Source: an uncultured Oscillospiraceae bacterium (lineage in GTDB: Bacteria; Bacillota; Clostridia; Oscillospirales; Oscillospiraceae). From it: a stretch of 13,865 bases of DNA. Under the pieces are notes generated by a model. The model did no database searches, was not told the DNA's origin, and saw only the letters and a list, made by a program, of their open reading frames with translations. The translations under genes were made by a program, and so were the position numbers. Shown here in pieces: positions 1 through 6,232 of the stretch (position 1 is its first letter; each line of letters opens with the position of its first letter). The stretch is taken from contig CAKUMO010000044.1 in the NCBI GenBank assembly GCA_934667815.1, positions 1-13,865 on the forward strand, given 5' to 3'.

Positions 1-76
1 ACTCCAGGAGCTTGTCGCCGTACACATAGTTTTTCGTTCCAACCTCAAAATACGGGGTGCGAATGACTGGTTTCAT
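1..76 (-). CDS. Triose-phosphate isomerase-like protein, N-terminal fragment
   Basis: Only the first 25 codons are present; the gene runs off the left edge. The readable N-terminus contains TPYFEVGTKNYVYGDKLLE, which resembles the start of a TPI-like family found in Clostridial sugar operons (recalled pattern: TPFFEIGPKNYLYG, then a run of small helical residues). The start ATG at 74-76 is preceded by AGGAGGG, and the stop codon of the upstream gene (TAG, 89-91) forms part of that site, so the two genes are tightly coupled. A TPI-like enzyme in a sugar operon may isomerise a phosphorylated three- or four-carbon product, as EryH does for L-erythrulose-1-phosphate in Brucella, but that is inference. 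The family call rests on about 20 residues, so it is tentative. The coding start itself is well supported. Confidence 0.55.
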   Translation of the reverse strand, partial: MKPVIRTPYFEVGTKNYVYGDKLLE

Positions 77-88
77 ATTGACGCCCTC

Positions 89-712
89 CTAAAACTCAGG
101 TATGTATTTTGGACTTGTTTCGGTATAGGACAGCTGTTTTACGCTGAATTTGCGGATCTGAATCTGGCTGCAATATGCCTCAAAGCCGACCTTGCCGAAT
201 TGATCCTGGTCGATCGGGTCAGGATCTGTGACCTCCAGCGCAAGTACACCGTCCACCATGACAAAAATGTGCCCGCCGATCGAGCCGCACTGGATGTGGT
301 AATACCGTCCGGGTTCAAAATTCAGCATCTGCGTCCCGCAGTTCAGCCGGTATTCCGGTGATTTTTCAAATCCGACCTTACCGTCCCACCAACCCTCCAG
401 ACCAGCGACGTAGGCAAGTGCGCAGGTGTTCGTTTCATAATCCCAGCTCCCGCTCCACATACAATTGATGTCGTGCGTACAGGGCAGAATGGTACGTGCT
501 TCAAAATCCAGCATGACAGGCCCGAAAAAATCCTGACGGGAGATGATCATACCAGGGTTATTTTCTCGATTTGCGCCGATCAGCGTACCATCCTGCAGCG
601 TCCAGCAGCCGCCGCGCACATCAAAGTCACGTTCAAGCGCAGCTTGCTCAAACGGCATCTCGTATAGAACCTCCAGCCGGTCGAGATCGACGTGCTTTTT
701 CATCAGTTCCAT
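89..712 (-). CDS. Small cytosolic concanavalin-A-like (LamG / DUF1961 / DUF1080-type) protein
   Basis: The product has 207 residues and no signal peptide or membrane segment, so it should be cytosolic. It is rich in beta strands, Trp, Tyr and Gly. The pattern near residues 130-195 (GRYYHIQCGS, then VMVDGVLALEVTDPDP, then FGKVGFEAYCSQIQIRKFSV) is typical of concanavalin-A-like jelly rolls such as the 3-keto-disaccharide hydrolase (DUF1080) and YesU (DUF1961) groups, where a closing 'GkvGf..y.s.i.iRnf.v' strand pair is usual. I recognise the fold, not a family with known activity. It might bind or process a carbohydrate inside the cell. The ATG at 710-712 is preceded by AGGGGTGA, which overlaps the stop of the DUF4432 gene; only 6 bases separate the two genes. 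An internal ATG three codons on is a possible alternative start. It is the middle gene of the leftward operon. Confidence 0.75.
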   Translation of the reverse strand: MELMKKHVDLDRLEVLYEMPFEQAALERDFDVRGGCWTLQDGTLIGANRENNPGMIISRQDFFGPVMLDFEARTILPCTHDINCMWSGSWDYETNTCALAYVAGLEGWWDGKVGFEKSPEYRLNCGTQMLNFEPGRYYHIQCGSIGGHIFVMVDGVLALEVTDPDPIDQDQFGKVGFEAYCSQIQIRKFSVKQLSYTETSPKYIPEF

Positions 713-718
713 CTGTTC

Positions 719-1729
719 TCACCCCTTTGCGTCGTCAAAATGGAATTTCAGGCGATAGGTCACGCTCTGTCCAGGTTCTAAGAACTGCATCAGTCCGCGT
801 GCAAGTGCGTCGCTGCGGCCGTCGATGGTGCAGTTGGCAGGCTCCAAGCCCATCACATACTCGCCCTTGACGAAATTCTTCCACTGCACAAAATGCGGCA
901 GCGTAGCGGTGTCAAACGAGAGCGTCAGCCCGATATGCTCACGTCGGTTTTCCAAGCGGACCTGCTCCCAGCCGCTTTCATCGGGTGCAGGCGTATAATA
1001 ATAGCACATTTCCTCCAGCTCATCCTGCGGCGGGAGGATCGTGTTCAGTTCCGACAGATGTGTCTCGGCGAACGGCGTGCGTGCACGGACACCACGGTTC
1101 GGGATTAAAAAGGCGGAATCCGGCTGCAAAAGGGGGTAGCCCAAGTTGCAGTGATACAGGATCATATGCGGCGCGGTACGAAAGCCCTCGTTGCTGACCG
1201 TATCTGCCACTTCAATTTCATCGCGCAGGTAGCTCACGCGGATCGTCCGCACCATCTTGAGACGAATGCCCGCCAGCATCCCCTCGCGCATAACGCCGGA
1301 GAGTTCCGCAGCAGGTCCGTCGCCAGATTCCGTGATGCGCACGGCAAACTGCTCCGCCGGTGTGTTGGCAATGCACCCGTGCTCCTTCTGCGTCAGCCAG
1401 TCTGTGTCTTCCCGCAACCCAGTGTTGCTCAGCCCGCAAGTGTACAGCAGACCGCCCGCGAACGCCTCGCTCCAGCCCTCGCCAAAGCAGTTATAATAGG
1501 ACGGGTGCACGATCCCATTCGGAGTAATATAGTTGAGCACGCGCCCGCGATAGCGGATCTCCGGAATGTCCATGCAGCGGTCCACCGCCACGCACACCTC
1601 CAAATTGCCGCCGTTGTGAATGTCGGCAACGCGCACACCATCCATCTTTCCGCCGAGCAGGCGGGACTCCCGAACTGAAAACAACTGGCGCGGATTGCCG
1701 GTGTACAGCTTTTGTTCCTGATACTGCAT
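719..1729 (-). CDS. DUF4432 aldose-1-epimerase-like (mutarotase-fold) protein
   Basis: This 336-residue protein belongs by pattern to DUF4432, a galactose-mutarotase-like beta-sandwich family. Marker stretches are VDRCMDIPEIRYRG (50-63), GGLLYTCGLSNTG (92-104), EHGCIANTPAE (116-126), ILYHCNLGYPLL (190-201) and VMGLEPANC (292-300). H117, H193 and E296 sit where the catalytic or ligand-binding His/His/Glu of aldose mutarotases are expected. It probably acts on a free or phosphorylated sugar in the cytosol; no signal peptide is present. It is the first gene of the leftward operon. The start at 1727-1729 has a perfect AGGAGG (1735-1740 on the complementary strand). A promoter with an operator over its start site lies just upstream. 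The true reaction of the family is mostly unknown to me, so 'mutarotase' describes the fold only. Confidence 0.85.
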   Translation of the reverse strand: MQYQEQKLYTGNPRQLFSVRESRLLGGKMDGVRVADIHNGGNLEVCVAVDRCMDIPEIRYRGRVLNYITPNGIVHPSYYNCFGEGWSEAFAGGLLYTCGLSNTGLREDTDWLTQKEHGCIANTPAEQFAVRITESGDGPAAELSGVMREGMLAGIRLKMVRTIRVSYLRDEIEVADTVSNEGFRTAPHMILYHCNLGYPLLQPDSAFLIPNRGVRARTPFAETHLSELNTILPPQDELEEMCYYYTPAPDESGWEQVRLENRREHIGLTLSFDTATLPHFVQWKNFVKGEYVMGLEPANCTIDGRSDALARGLMQFLEPGQSVTYRLKFHFDDAKG

Positions 1730-1741
1730 GATAGCCTCCTG

Positions 1742-1765
1742 ACATATACAGTTATATGTATATGT
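1742..1765. promoter_or_regulatory. 24-bp inverted repeat, likely operator of the sugar regulator
   Basis: Perfect 9-bp arms ACATATACA (1742-1750) and TGTATATGT (1757-1765) flank a 6-bp centre. It covers the predicted transcription start of the leftward operon (about 1762) and ends a few bases before the AGGAGG of the DUF4432 gene, an ideal place for a repressor. The ACATATA core occurs again at 1942, 1953 and 6136. The likely ligand is the GntR/LacI hybrid regulator encoded at 5022-6083; this is inference from proximity and site repetition. Confidence 0.7.
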
Positions 1766-1768
1766 TGC

Positions 1769-1797
1769 ATTATGCCATGGATCACAGCTTTTGTCAA
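1769..1797 (-). promoter_or_regulatory. Sigma-A promoter of the leftward operon
   Basis: On the minus strand a consensus -35 TTGACA (1792-1797) is followed by a 17-bp spacer and -10 CATAAT (1769-1774). Transcription would start near 1762, inside the inverted repeat at 1742-1765, giving a leader of about 33 bases. Five of six -10 bases and all six -35 bases match consensus, so this should be a strong promoter when not repressed. Confidence 0.85.
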
Positions 1798-1881
1798 TGC
1801 CGGGTTTTTCTTTTCTGCGTCGCGGATAATAAAATCAGATATATCCTATCAAAACTGGGTATATTGGCATAATTATTATAG

Positions 1882-1895
1882 TGAAAAGGCTTGCA
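1882..1895 (+). promoter_or_regulatory. Candidate cre (CcpA) site
   Basis: TGAAAAGGCTTGCA matches the catabolite-response consensus TGWAARCGNTWNCW at 13 of 14 positions; the one mismatch is G for C in the central CG. It lies about 73 bp upstream of the kinase -35 and about 85 bp upstream of the leftward -35, so CcpA could affect either promoter. A single near-match in an AT-rich intergenic stretch can arise by chance, hence the low confidence. Confidence 0.3.
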
Positions 1896-1941
1896 CGTGA
1901 ATATAGGCGATTTCACCAAATCGCACTCCTGATTTCTAGTT

Positions 1942-1960
1942 ACATATACAAACATATAGA
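1942..1960. promoter_or_regulatory. Second putative operator with ACATATA repeats
   Basis: ACATATACA (1942-1950) repeats exactly one arm of the inverted repeat at 1742-1765. It is followed by a second ACATATA at 1953-1959, 11 bp further on and so on about the same face of the helix. The stretch ends 8 bases before the -35 of the kinase promoter. It is a direct rather than inverted repeat, so binding may differ from the first site. Inferred ligand is the regulator at 5022-6083. Confidence 0.5.
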
Positions 1961-1967
1961 TAAGTTA

Positions 1968-1996
1968 TTGACTTTTCGCGGAATCGCTCTTAGAAT
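1968..1996 (+). promoter_or_regulatory. Sigma-A promoter of the kinase-isomerase unit
   Basis: -35 TTGACT (1968-1973), a 17-bp spacer and -10 TAGAAT (1991-1996) each match consensus at five of six bases. Transcription would begin near 2003, leaving a leader of about 25 bases before the kinase ATG at 2028. The ACATATA repeats at 1942-1960 abut its upstream side. Confidence 0.8.
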
Positions 1997-2027
1997 GAGG
2001 CTTACATACAGGAAATGGAGAGCCAAC

Positions 2028-3542
2028 ATGAATCACTATCTGACCTTTGATTACGGCACGACCTCCATCAAAGCCTGCCTGATCGACGCGGAGCTCAAAA
2101 TGCTCGCACAGTGCATTGAAGAGTACGATCTGATTACGGACGGCGGTCGGATCGAGATGAACAGCGAGGATTACTGGGACGCGATGTGCCGCGCGGTGGC
2201 GCATCTGAAAACGGAAGTCTCGCTGGAACAGGTCGCCGCTATCTGCATTACTACACAGGGTGAAACGATGATCCCTGTCGATGCGCAGGGCAACGCGCTG
2301 AGTAACGCTGTGGTCTGGCTTGACAGCCGCGCAGGCGAGCAGGCAGAAGAGATCGCCGCTGTCATTTCCCCTGAAGCTCTTTATGAACAGACCGGCGTAA
2401 CGGACCTCGGCGGCGCACTGCCGCTAAGTAAGCTGCTCTGGTTTCGTGAGCAGCAGCCGGAGATCTACCAGCGCGCACATCGGTTTTTACTGCTGGAGGA
2501 TTATCTGGTCATGCGCCTGACGGGGCAGTTTGTGACCGAGCCCTCCCTGCAAACCTCTACAGGCTGGTATAGTCTGCAGACTGGCGGGTATATGACGGAG
2601 CTTTTGCGTGCGCTCTCCCTGGACGAGGCGAAGCTGCCGCAGATTCTTGCCTGCGGTGAGTGCGCAGGGGCGTTGCGTCAGGAGGCGGCACAGGCTCTGG
2701 GGCTGCGCGAAAACGTCCGCGTTGTGATGGGTGCGATGGACCAGATCGCTGCGGCAATTGGCGGCGGCGGTTTACAGCCGGGGATCCTGACCGCGACGAT
2801 CGGCACTGCCATGGTCATGACCTGCGGCTATGATGCGCCCGCGCTTCCGCAGCCGCCGATGATCGTTTATCGCGGCTATACGCCGCAGCAGCGCGTGCTG
2901 CTGCCGTTCTGCCCAGCGGCAGGCATCGTTTTTAAGTGGCTCAAAGATACGGTTTTTGCCGCAGAGGTACGCAAATGCGCGGAAGAAAACCAGAATATTT
3001 ACGATACCCTATGCGCGCTTGCTGCGACTGCACCTGCCGGTGCGGGCGGGCTGACGCTTTTACCGTACTTTTCCGGCAGCCTTCAGCCCAAGCTCCTGCC
3101 GGAGGCGTCAGGCGTTTTCTTCGGACTGACGCTGAGCACCGGTAAGGCTGAACTTGTGCGCGCCGTATTAGAGAGCATCGGTTTCATGCTCCGGGAAAAT
3201 CTCGAACTGCTGCGTTCGCTCGGCGTAGACGCCAAGCGGGTGCATTTCTTCGGCGGCGGCTCTAAAAACGCGTTCTGGAATCAGATGATCGCTGACATCA
3301 CCGGCACGGAGCTGGTGCTGATGGAGCAGAATGAATGCGGCAGCATGGGCGCGGCGATGCTCGCTGCCGTGCAGATGGGCGATTGGGAGACGATCACCGA
3401 AGCGCAGCGCTGCAACAGGATCGCACAGATCGTTCGCCCGAACGCGCAGGTCCATGCGGCATATGAACCGTTCTACCGGCGCTATCAGCAGGTATTCCAG
3501 TGTAATGAAATTTTATTTCAGAAAGGAACGAAATCAATATGA
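2028..3542 (+). CDS. FGGY-family carbohydrate kinase (xylulokinase-like)
   Basis: The product (504 residues) should phosphorylate a ketose, or a polyol, with ATP in the cytosol. The N-terminal ATPase-fold loop DYGTTSIK (8-15), the sugar-site motif VVWLDSR (95-101), a catalytic-base Asp in GAMDQIAAAIG (D238), the adenosine-site GTAM region (259-262) and FGGGSKNAFWNQMIADITG (408-426) follow the FGGY domain order, and the length is normal. I chose ATG 2028 because GGAG lies 7 bases before it and family homology begins there (MNHYLTFDYGTT). An in-frame extension to 1881 would add 49 basic, unrelated residues and cross the promoter. The stop overlaps the isomerase start (ATGA, 3539-3542), so the pair is translationally coupled. 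The substrate is presumably the ketose made by that isomerase. Xylulose, ribulose and rarer ketoses cannot be told apart from sequence alone. Confidence 0.92.
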   Translation: MNHYLTFDYGTTSIKACLIDAELKMLAQCIEEYDLITDGGRIEMNSEDYWDAMCRAVAHLKTEVSLEQVAAICITTQGETMIPVDAQGNALSNAVVWLDSRAGEQAEEIAAVISPEALYEQTGVTDLGGALPLSKLLWFREQQPEIYQRAHRFLLLEDYLVMRLTGQFVTEPSLQTSTGWYSLQTGGYMTELLRALSLDEAKLPQILACGECAGALRQEAAQALGLRENVRVVMGAMDQIAAAIGGGGLQPGILTATIGTAMVMTCGYDAPALPQPPMIVYRGYTPQQRVLLPFCPAAGIVFKWLKDTVFAAEVRKCAEENQNIYDTLCALAATAPAGAGGLTLLPYFSGSLQPKLLPEASGVFFGLTLSTGKAELVRAVLESIGFMLRENLELLRSLGVDAKRVHFFGGGSKNAFWNQMIADITGTELVLMEQNECGSMGAAMLAAVQMGDWETITEAQRCNRIAQIVRPNAQVHAAYEPFYRRYQQVFQCNEILFQKGTKSI

Positions 3543-4939
3543 GAGAACGCAGATTGCCGCGTCTAGGGCTGCTCGGTCTGATGACGGACGGCTATGAACC
3601 GATTTTCCCTGGCATCACCGCCCGTCAGGAGGCGTATGCACGGGAGATTGTCCATGACCTTGCAGACGTCGCGGAGATCTATTTCCCCGGTGCAGCCATG
3701 AATCGCGCGGATATTGAGTCCAAGGTGCGCGACATGAACAGCCGCGATCTCGACGGTATGCTCATCATCCTTCTGACCTATTCACAGGGTTCGTGGCTTG
3801 TGCGCGCACTGCAGGAAAACCATCTGCCGCTCGGCTTTGCTGTGGTGCAGCCGGACCAGACCGTCGGCGATGACTGGGATGAGCTGATGCTGACCGTCAA
3901 TCAGGGCGTACACGGCGCGCAGGATAACGCCTGTGCCATTACGCGCATGGGACTCAAGTGCCAGTTCTTTGCCGGCAACCGGCACGAGCCGGAGTTTAAG
4001 GCGTTTGTACAGGACTTCGCTAAGGCAGCACAGACCTGGACATTCCTGCGGCGGATGAAGGTCGGTGTGATCGGTAAGATGCCCGGCATGAACGACATTC
4101 TGGCGGACGATATGTCGATCCTCAAAAAGATCGGTCCTGAATACCGCTATGACTGCATCGGCAGCGTCGTGCAGTATATGAACGAGACGACGAAGGAAGA
4201 GATCGACGCGCGGATCGCATGGGATCGTGAGCACTTTGTAATTGACCCGAAGCTCTCCTACGAAAGCCACTATGAAGCCATCAAAATGTACTTCGGCTTC
4301 AAAAAGTATCTGGACGCCCATGGCCTGGACGCATTCACCGCGCAGTTTGATATTTTTGCCGAGGATGGGCGCTTCAAGCAGCTCCCGCTGCTGGCGGCAT
4401 CACACCTGATGGCGGATGGCTACGGCTATGCAGCGGAAGGCGACAGCCTCTGCGCGGCGATGGTTGCCACGGCGCATTGCATCGGCGATGATGACGGCAA
4501 CTTTACCGAGATGTACTCCATGGACTTTGGGCGCAACGCCATTATCTTCTGCCACGCAGGCGAAGGAAACTGGTCAACACACCGTACGGACGTTCCGCCG
4601 CAGATCATCGACCGCTATCTCGGCGAGGGTGGGCTTGCCAATCCGCCGACGCCGCGCTTTACACCGCGTGTTGGGCGCGCAACGCTGACCAGCCTCGCAC
4701 CTGTTTGCGGCGACCGCTTCCGGCTTCTGGTCTGCAACGGCGATATGTTGCCTGATAACCAGATGAAAAACAACGAAATGCCCTATTTCTTCTGGCGTCC
4801 GGACTGCGGTCCGGCAAAATGCGTGGAGAATTGGATCCGCAATGGCGGAACGCATCACGAGGTCATCAACCTCGGTGACATCTCCCGCCGCTGGAGAATG
4901 CTGGCTGATATGCTGAATATCGAATGCATTCAGCTTTGA
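3539..4939 (+). CDS. L-fucose/L-arabinose isomerase family protein
   Basis: This 466-residue protein resembles the AraA/FucI group of metal-dependent aldose-ketose isomerases. Motifs align with E. coli AraA and its catalytic set E306, E333, H350 and H450: GYGYAAEGDSLCAAM (E300), FTEMYSMDF (E324), IIFCHAGEGNW (H339) and GGTHHEVINLGD (H439/H440). All four positions are kept, so it should be active and use a divalent metal such as Mn2+. The N-terminal part (QPDQTVGDDWDELMLTVNQGVHG, about residues 104-126) corresponds to the substrate-side region with the NQGVHG motif. It is about 35 residues shorter than E. coli AraA and clearly divergent, so L-arabinose is not assured. The start overlaps the kinase stop by 4 bases, with AAAGGA upstream. 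The logical role is aldose to ketose conversion just before the kinase step. No terminator follows; the regulator promoter begins 10 bases after the stop. Confidence 0.9.
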   Translation: MRERRLPRLGLLGLMTDGYEPIFPGITARQEAYAREIVHDLADVAEIYFPGAAMNRADIESKVRDMNSRDLDGMLIILLTYSQGSWLVRALQENHLPLGFAVVQPDQTVGDDWDELMLTVNQGVHGAQDNACAITRMGLKCQFFAGNRHEPEFKAFVQDFAKAAQTWTFLRRMKVGVIGKMPGMNDILADDMSILKKIGPEYRYDCIGSVVQYMNETTKEEIDARIAWDREHFVIDPKLSYESHYEAIKMYFGFKKYLDAHGLDAFTAQFDIFAEDGRFKQLPLLAASHLMADGYGYAAEGDSLCAAMVATAHCIGDDDGNFTEMYSMDFGRNAIIFCHAGEGNWSTHRTDVPPQIIDRYLGEGGLANPPTPRFTPRVGRATLTSLAPVCGDRFRLLVCNGDMLPDNQMKNNEMPYFFWRPDCGPAKCVENWIRNGGTHHEVINLGDISRRWRMLADMLNIECIQL

Positions 4940-4948
4940 TGTAACTGC

Positions 4949-4978
4949 TTTACAAAACGCGGTCGAATCTGGTATGAT
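4949..4978 (+). promoter_or_regulatory. Promoter of the regulator gene (extended -10)
   Basis: -35 TTTACA (4949-4954) is separated by 18 bp from -10 TATGAT (4973-4978), which is preceded by TG at 4970-4971 (extended -10). Predicted start is near 4985, about 37 bases before the regulator ATG. A small inverted repeat, TGTAA-N5-TTACA (4940-4954), overlaps the -35 and could be an autoregulatory site, though it does not resemble the ACATATA boxes. The regulator may also be read through from the kinase promoter. Confidence 0.7.
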
Positions 4979-5021
4979 AGTATAAACTTTTTGATTTCTG
5001 TTGACAGAATGGAGTGATACC

Positions 5022-6083
5022 ATGATCGATCGCAAGAGCTTTGAGCCCATGTACCAGCAGATCAAGCGGGATATTGAACAGCAGATTTTATCCGGGCAGA
5101 TCAAGATCGGCGATAAGCTGATGTCGGAAACGGAGATGCTGGAGCATTATCACGTTGCCAGAATGACGGTTCGTGCCGCACTGACGGAACTTGTCAATAA
5201 TGGCTGCCTTGCAAAGGAACGTGGGCGGGGAACCTTTTGCGTCGCTCTGCCGCGGCAGGCAAAAAAGAGTATTGACGTGCTGCTGGATACAGGTGATAAC
5301 TACTTTGCACCGTATTTTCTCAGCGGCATTGGTCGTGTGCTCGATCGGGAAGGGTATCAGCTCGTGCTGAACGATACGCGCGATAATGTGGAAATGTTCG
5401 AGAAGCTGCTGCAGCAGATCATCAGCCGCGGCACGTCCGGCATCATTATCCAGCCGTATCGCCGCGTGCAGGACATTTCCGAGGAGCTTCTGCAGGAGCT
5501 GGAGAGCTGCCAAGCGGCAGGCATCCCCGTTGTCACCATCGACGGAAAATTCCGCGATCAGGACCTTGTCGGGTATATGACGGACGACGTTTACGGCGGC
5601 AAGCTGGCAACGGAGCATCTGATCGCCATGGGGCATCGGAAGATTCTCGGCCTGTTCCGCAGCAACTACCGCGATTCTGTTTTTCGTACCCGCGGCTACT
5701 GCCGCGCCATGGAAGAGCATTCGCTCACACCGCAGATCCTCGACGCGGACGGCGAGTACCAGCCTGCGCTGCAGGCGCTGCTGCAAAGCCGGCAGATCAC
5801 CGCGATCGTCTGCTATAACGATCTGCTTGCCGTGGATTGCTATCACTTTTTCGCACAGATCGGCGTGCGTGTGCCGGAGGATGTTTCGGTGATCGGCTAC
5901 GACGATACGGCGCTTGCCGCCGCCTCGCTGCCGCAGATCACCTCCGTCACGCACCCCAAGGATATTATGGGCGAGGACGCTGCCGATTGTTTATTGCAGA
6001 TGCTGCGGGGCGAGATTGTGCAGCCGCGCCAGCATCTATACCAGCCGAAGCTGATCGAACGCCAGTCTGTCGTGCGGCTATGA
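5022..6083 (+). CDS. GntR/LacI hybrid (AraR-like) transcriptional regulator
   Basis: The 353-residue product has an N-terminal GntR winged helix-turn-helix (about residues 8-72: YQQIKRDIEQQILSGQIKIG, then SETEMLEHYHVARMTVRAAL, then the wing RGRGTF). A periplasmic-binding-protein-like effector domain of the LacI type follows (about 84-353; for example the IGYDDTALAAASLPQITSV stretch). This is the architecture of AraR, a repressor released by its sugar. It most likely binds the ACATATA sites at 1742-1765, 1942-1960 and near 6136 and responds to the transported sugar or an intermediate. I chose ATG 5022, with GGAG at 5011-5014, over an in-frame TTG at 5001: it has the better ribosome binding site, and the homology starts near residue 6. 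A large hairpin spans its stop codon. The family is well supported; the ligand is unknown. Confidence 0.9.
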   Translation: MIDRKSFEPMYQQIKRDIEQQILSGQIKIGDKLMSETEMLEHYHVARMTVRAALTELVNNGCLAKERGRGTFCVALPRQAKKSIDVLLDTGDNYFAPYFLSGIGRVLDREGYQLVLNDTRDNVEMFEKLLQQIISRGTSGIIIQPYRRVQDISEELLQELESCQAAGIPVVTIDGKFRDQDLVGYMTDDVYGGKLATEHLIAMGHRKILGLFRSNYRDSVFRTRGYCRAMEEHSLTPQILDADGEYQPALQALLQSRQITAIVCYNDLLAVDCYHFFAQIGVRVPEDVSVIGYDDTALAAASLPQITSVTHPKDIMGEDAADCLLQMLRGEIVQPRQHLYQPKLIERQSVVRL

Positions 6084-6102
6084 TATGCCGCCCGGCAGAC
6101 TG
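6063..6102 (+). terminator. Long hairpin over the regulator stop codon
   Basis: Two 16-base arms (6063-6078 and 6087-6102) pair at 14 Watson-Crick positions plus one G-U and one mismatch, with an 8-base loop that contains the TGA stop. The arms begin CAGTCTG and end CAGACTG. No U-tract follows, so it may act as a weak terminator, a 3' stabiliser or a brake between the regulator and transporter units. Confidence 0.5.
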
Positions 6103-6129
6103 AACAGGTGCGGTTCTGTCTTGCCTTGC

Positions 6130-6158
6130 TTGTACACATATATAGATGGGTTGAGAAT
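6130..6158 (+). promoter_or_regulatory. Possible chvE promoter with embedded operator-like box
   Basis: TTGTAC (6130-6135), a 17-bp spacer and GAGAAT (6153-6158) form a weak sigma-A-like promoter. The spacer holds ACATATA (6136-6142) inside the imperfect palindrome CATATATAGATG (10 of 12 positions symmetric), resembling the boxes at 1742-1765 and 1942-1960. The start would be near 6165, giving a leader of about 68 bases. The promoter hexamers are poor, so exact placement is uncertain; the shared box is the stronger observation. A second candidate (TTGTCA 6186, CAAAAT 6209) would start inside the ribosome binding site and is unlikely. Confidence 0.4.
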
Positions 6159-6232
6159 TTAAGATATCCGCACCGCAAAAATTTGTTGTCAAGGCGCTGG
6201 ATGCCTTACAAAATTAACTGGAGGTAAGAAAA

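Noticed and set aside
1864..1892. TTGGCA near 1864 as a second rightward promoter
   Set aside because: No acceptable -10 lies 16-18 bp downstream; the promoter at 1968-1996 explains expression better.
1881..2027. 49-residue N-terminal extension of the FGGY kinase
   Set aside because: It would cover the predicted promoter and operator, is basic and unlike the family, and has no ribosome binding site; ATG 2028 has one.
4912..4937. Seven-bp hairpin (GCTGAAT/ATTCAGC) at the end of the isomerase gene as a terminator
   Set aside because: Short AT-rich stem with only three following T residues, inside coding sequence; too weak to call.
5088..5954. Minus-strand open frame opposite the regulator
   Set aside because: Codon-structure shadow of the GntR/LacI hybrid gene; no domain and no start signal.
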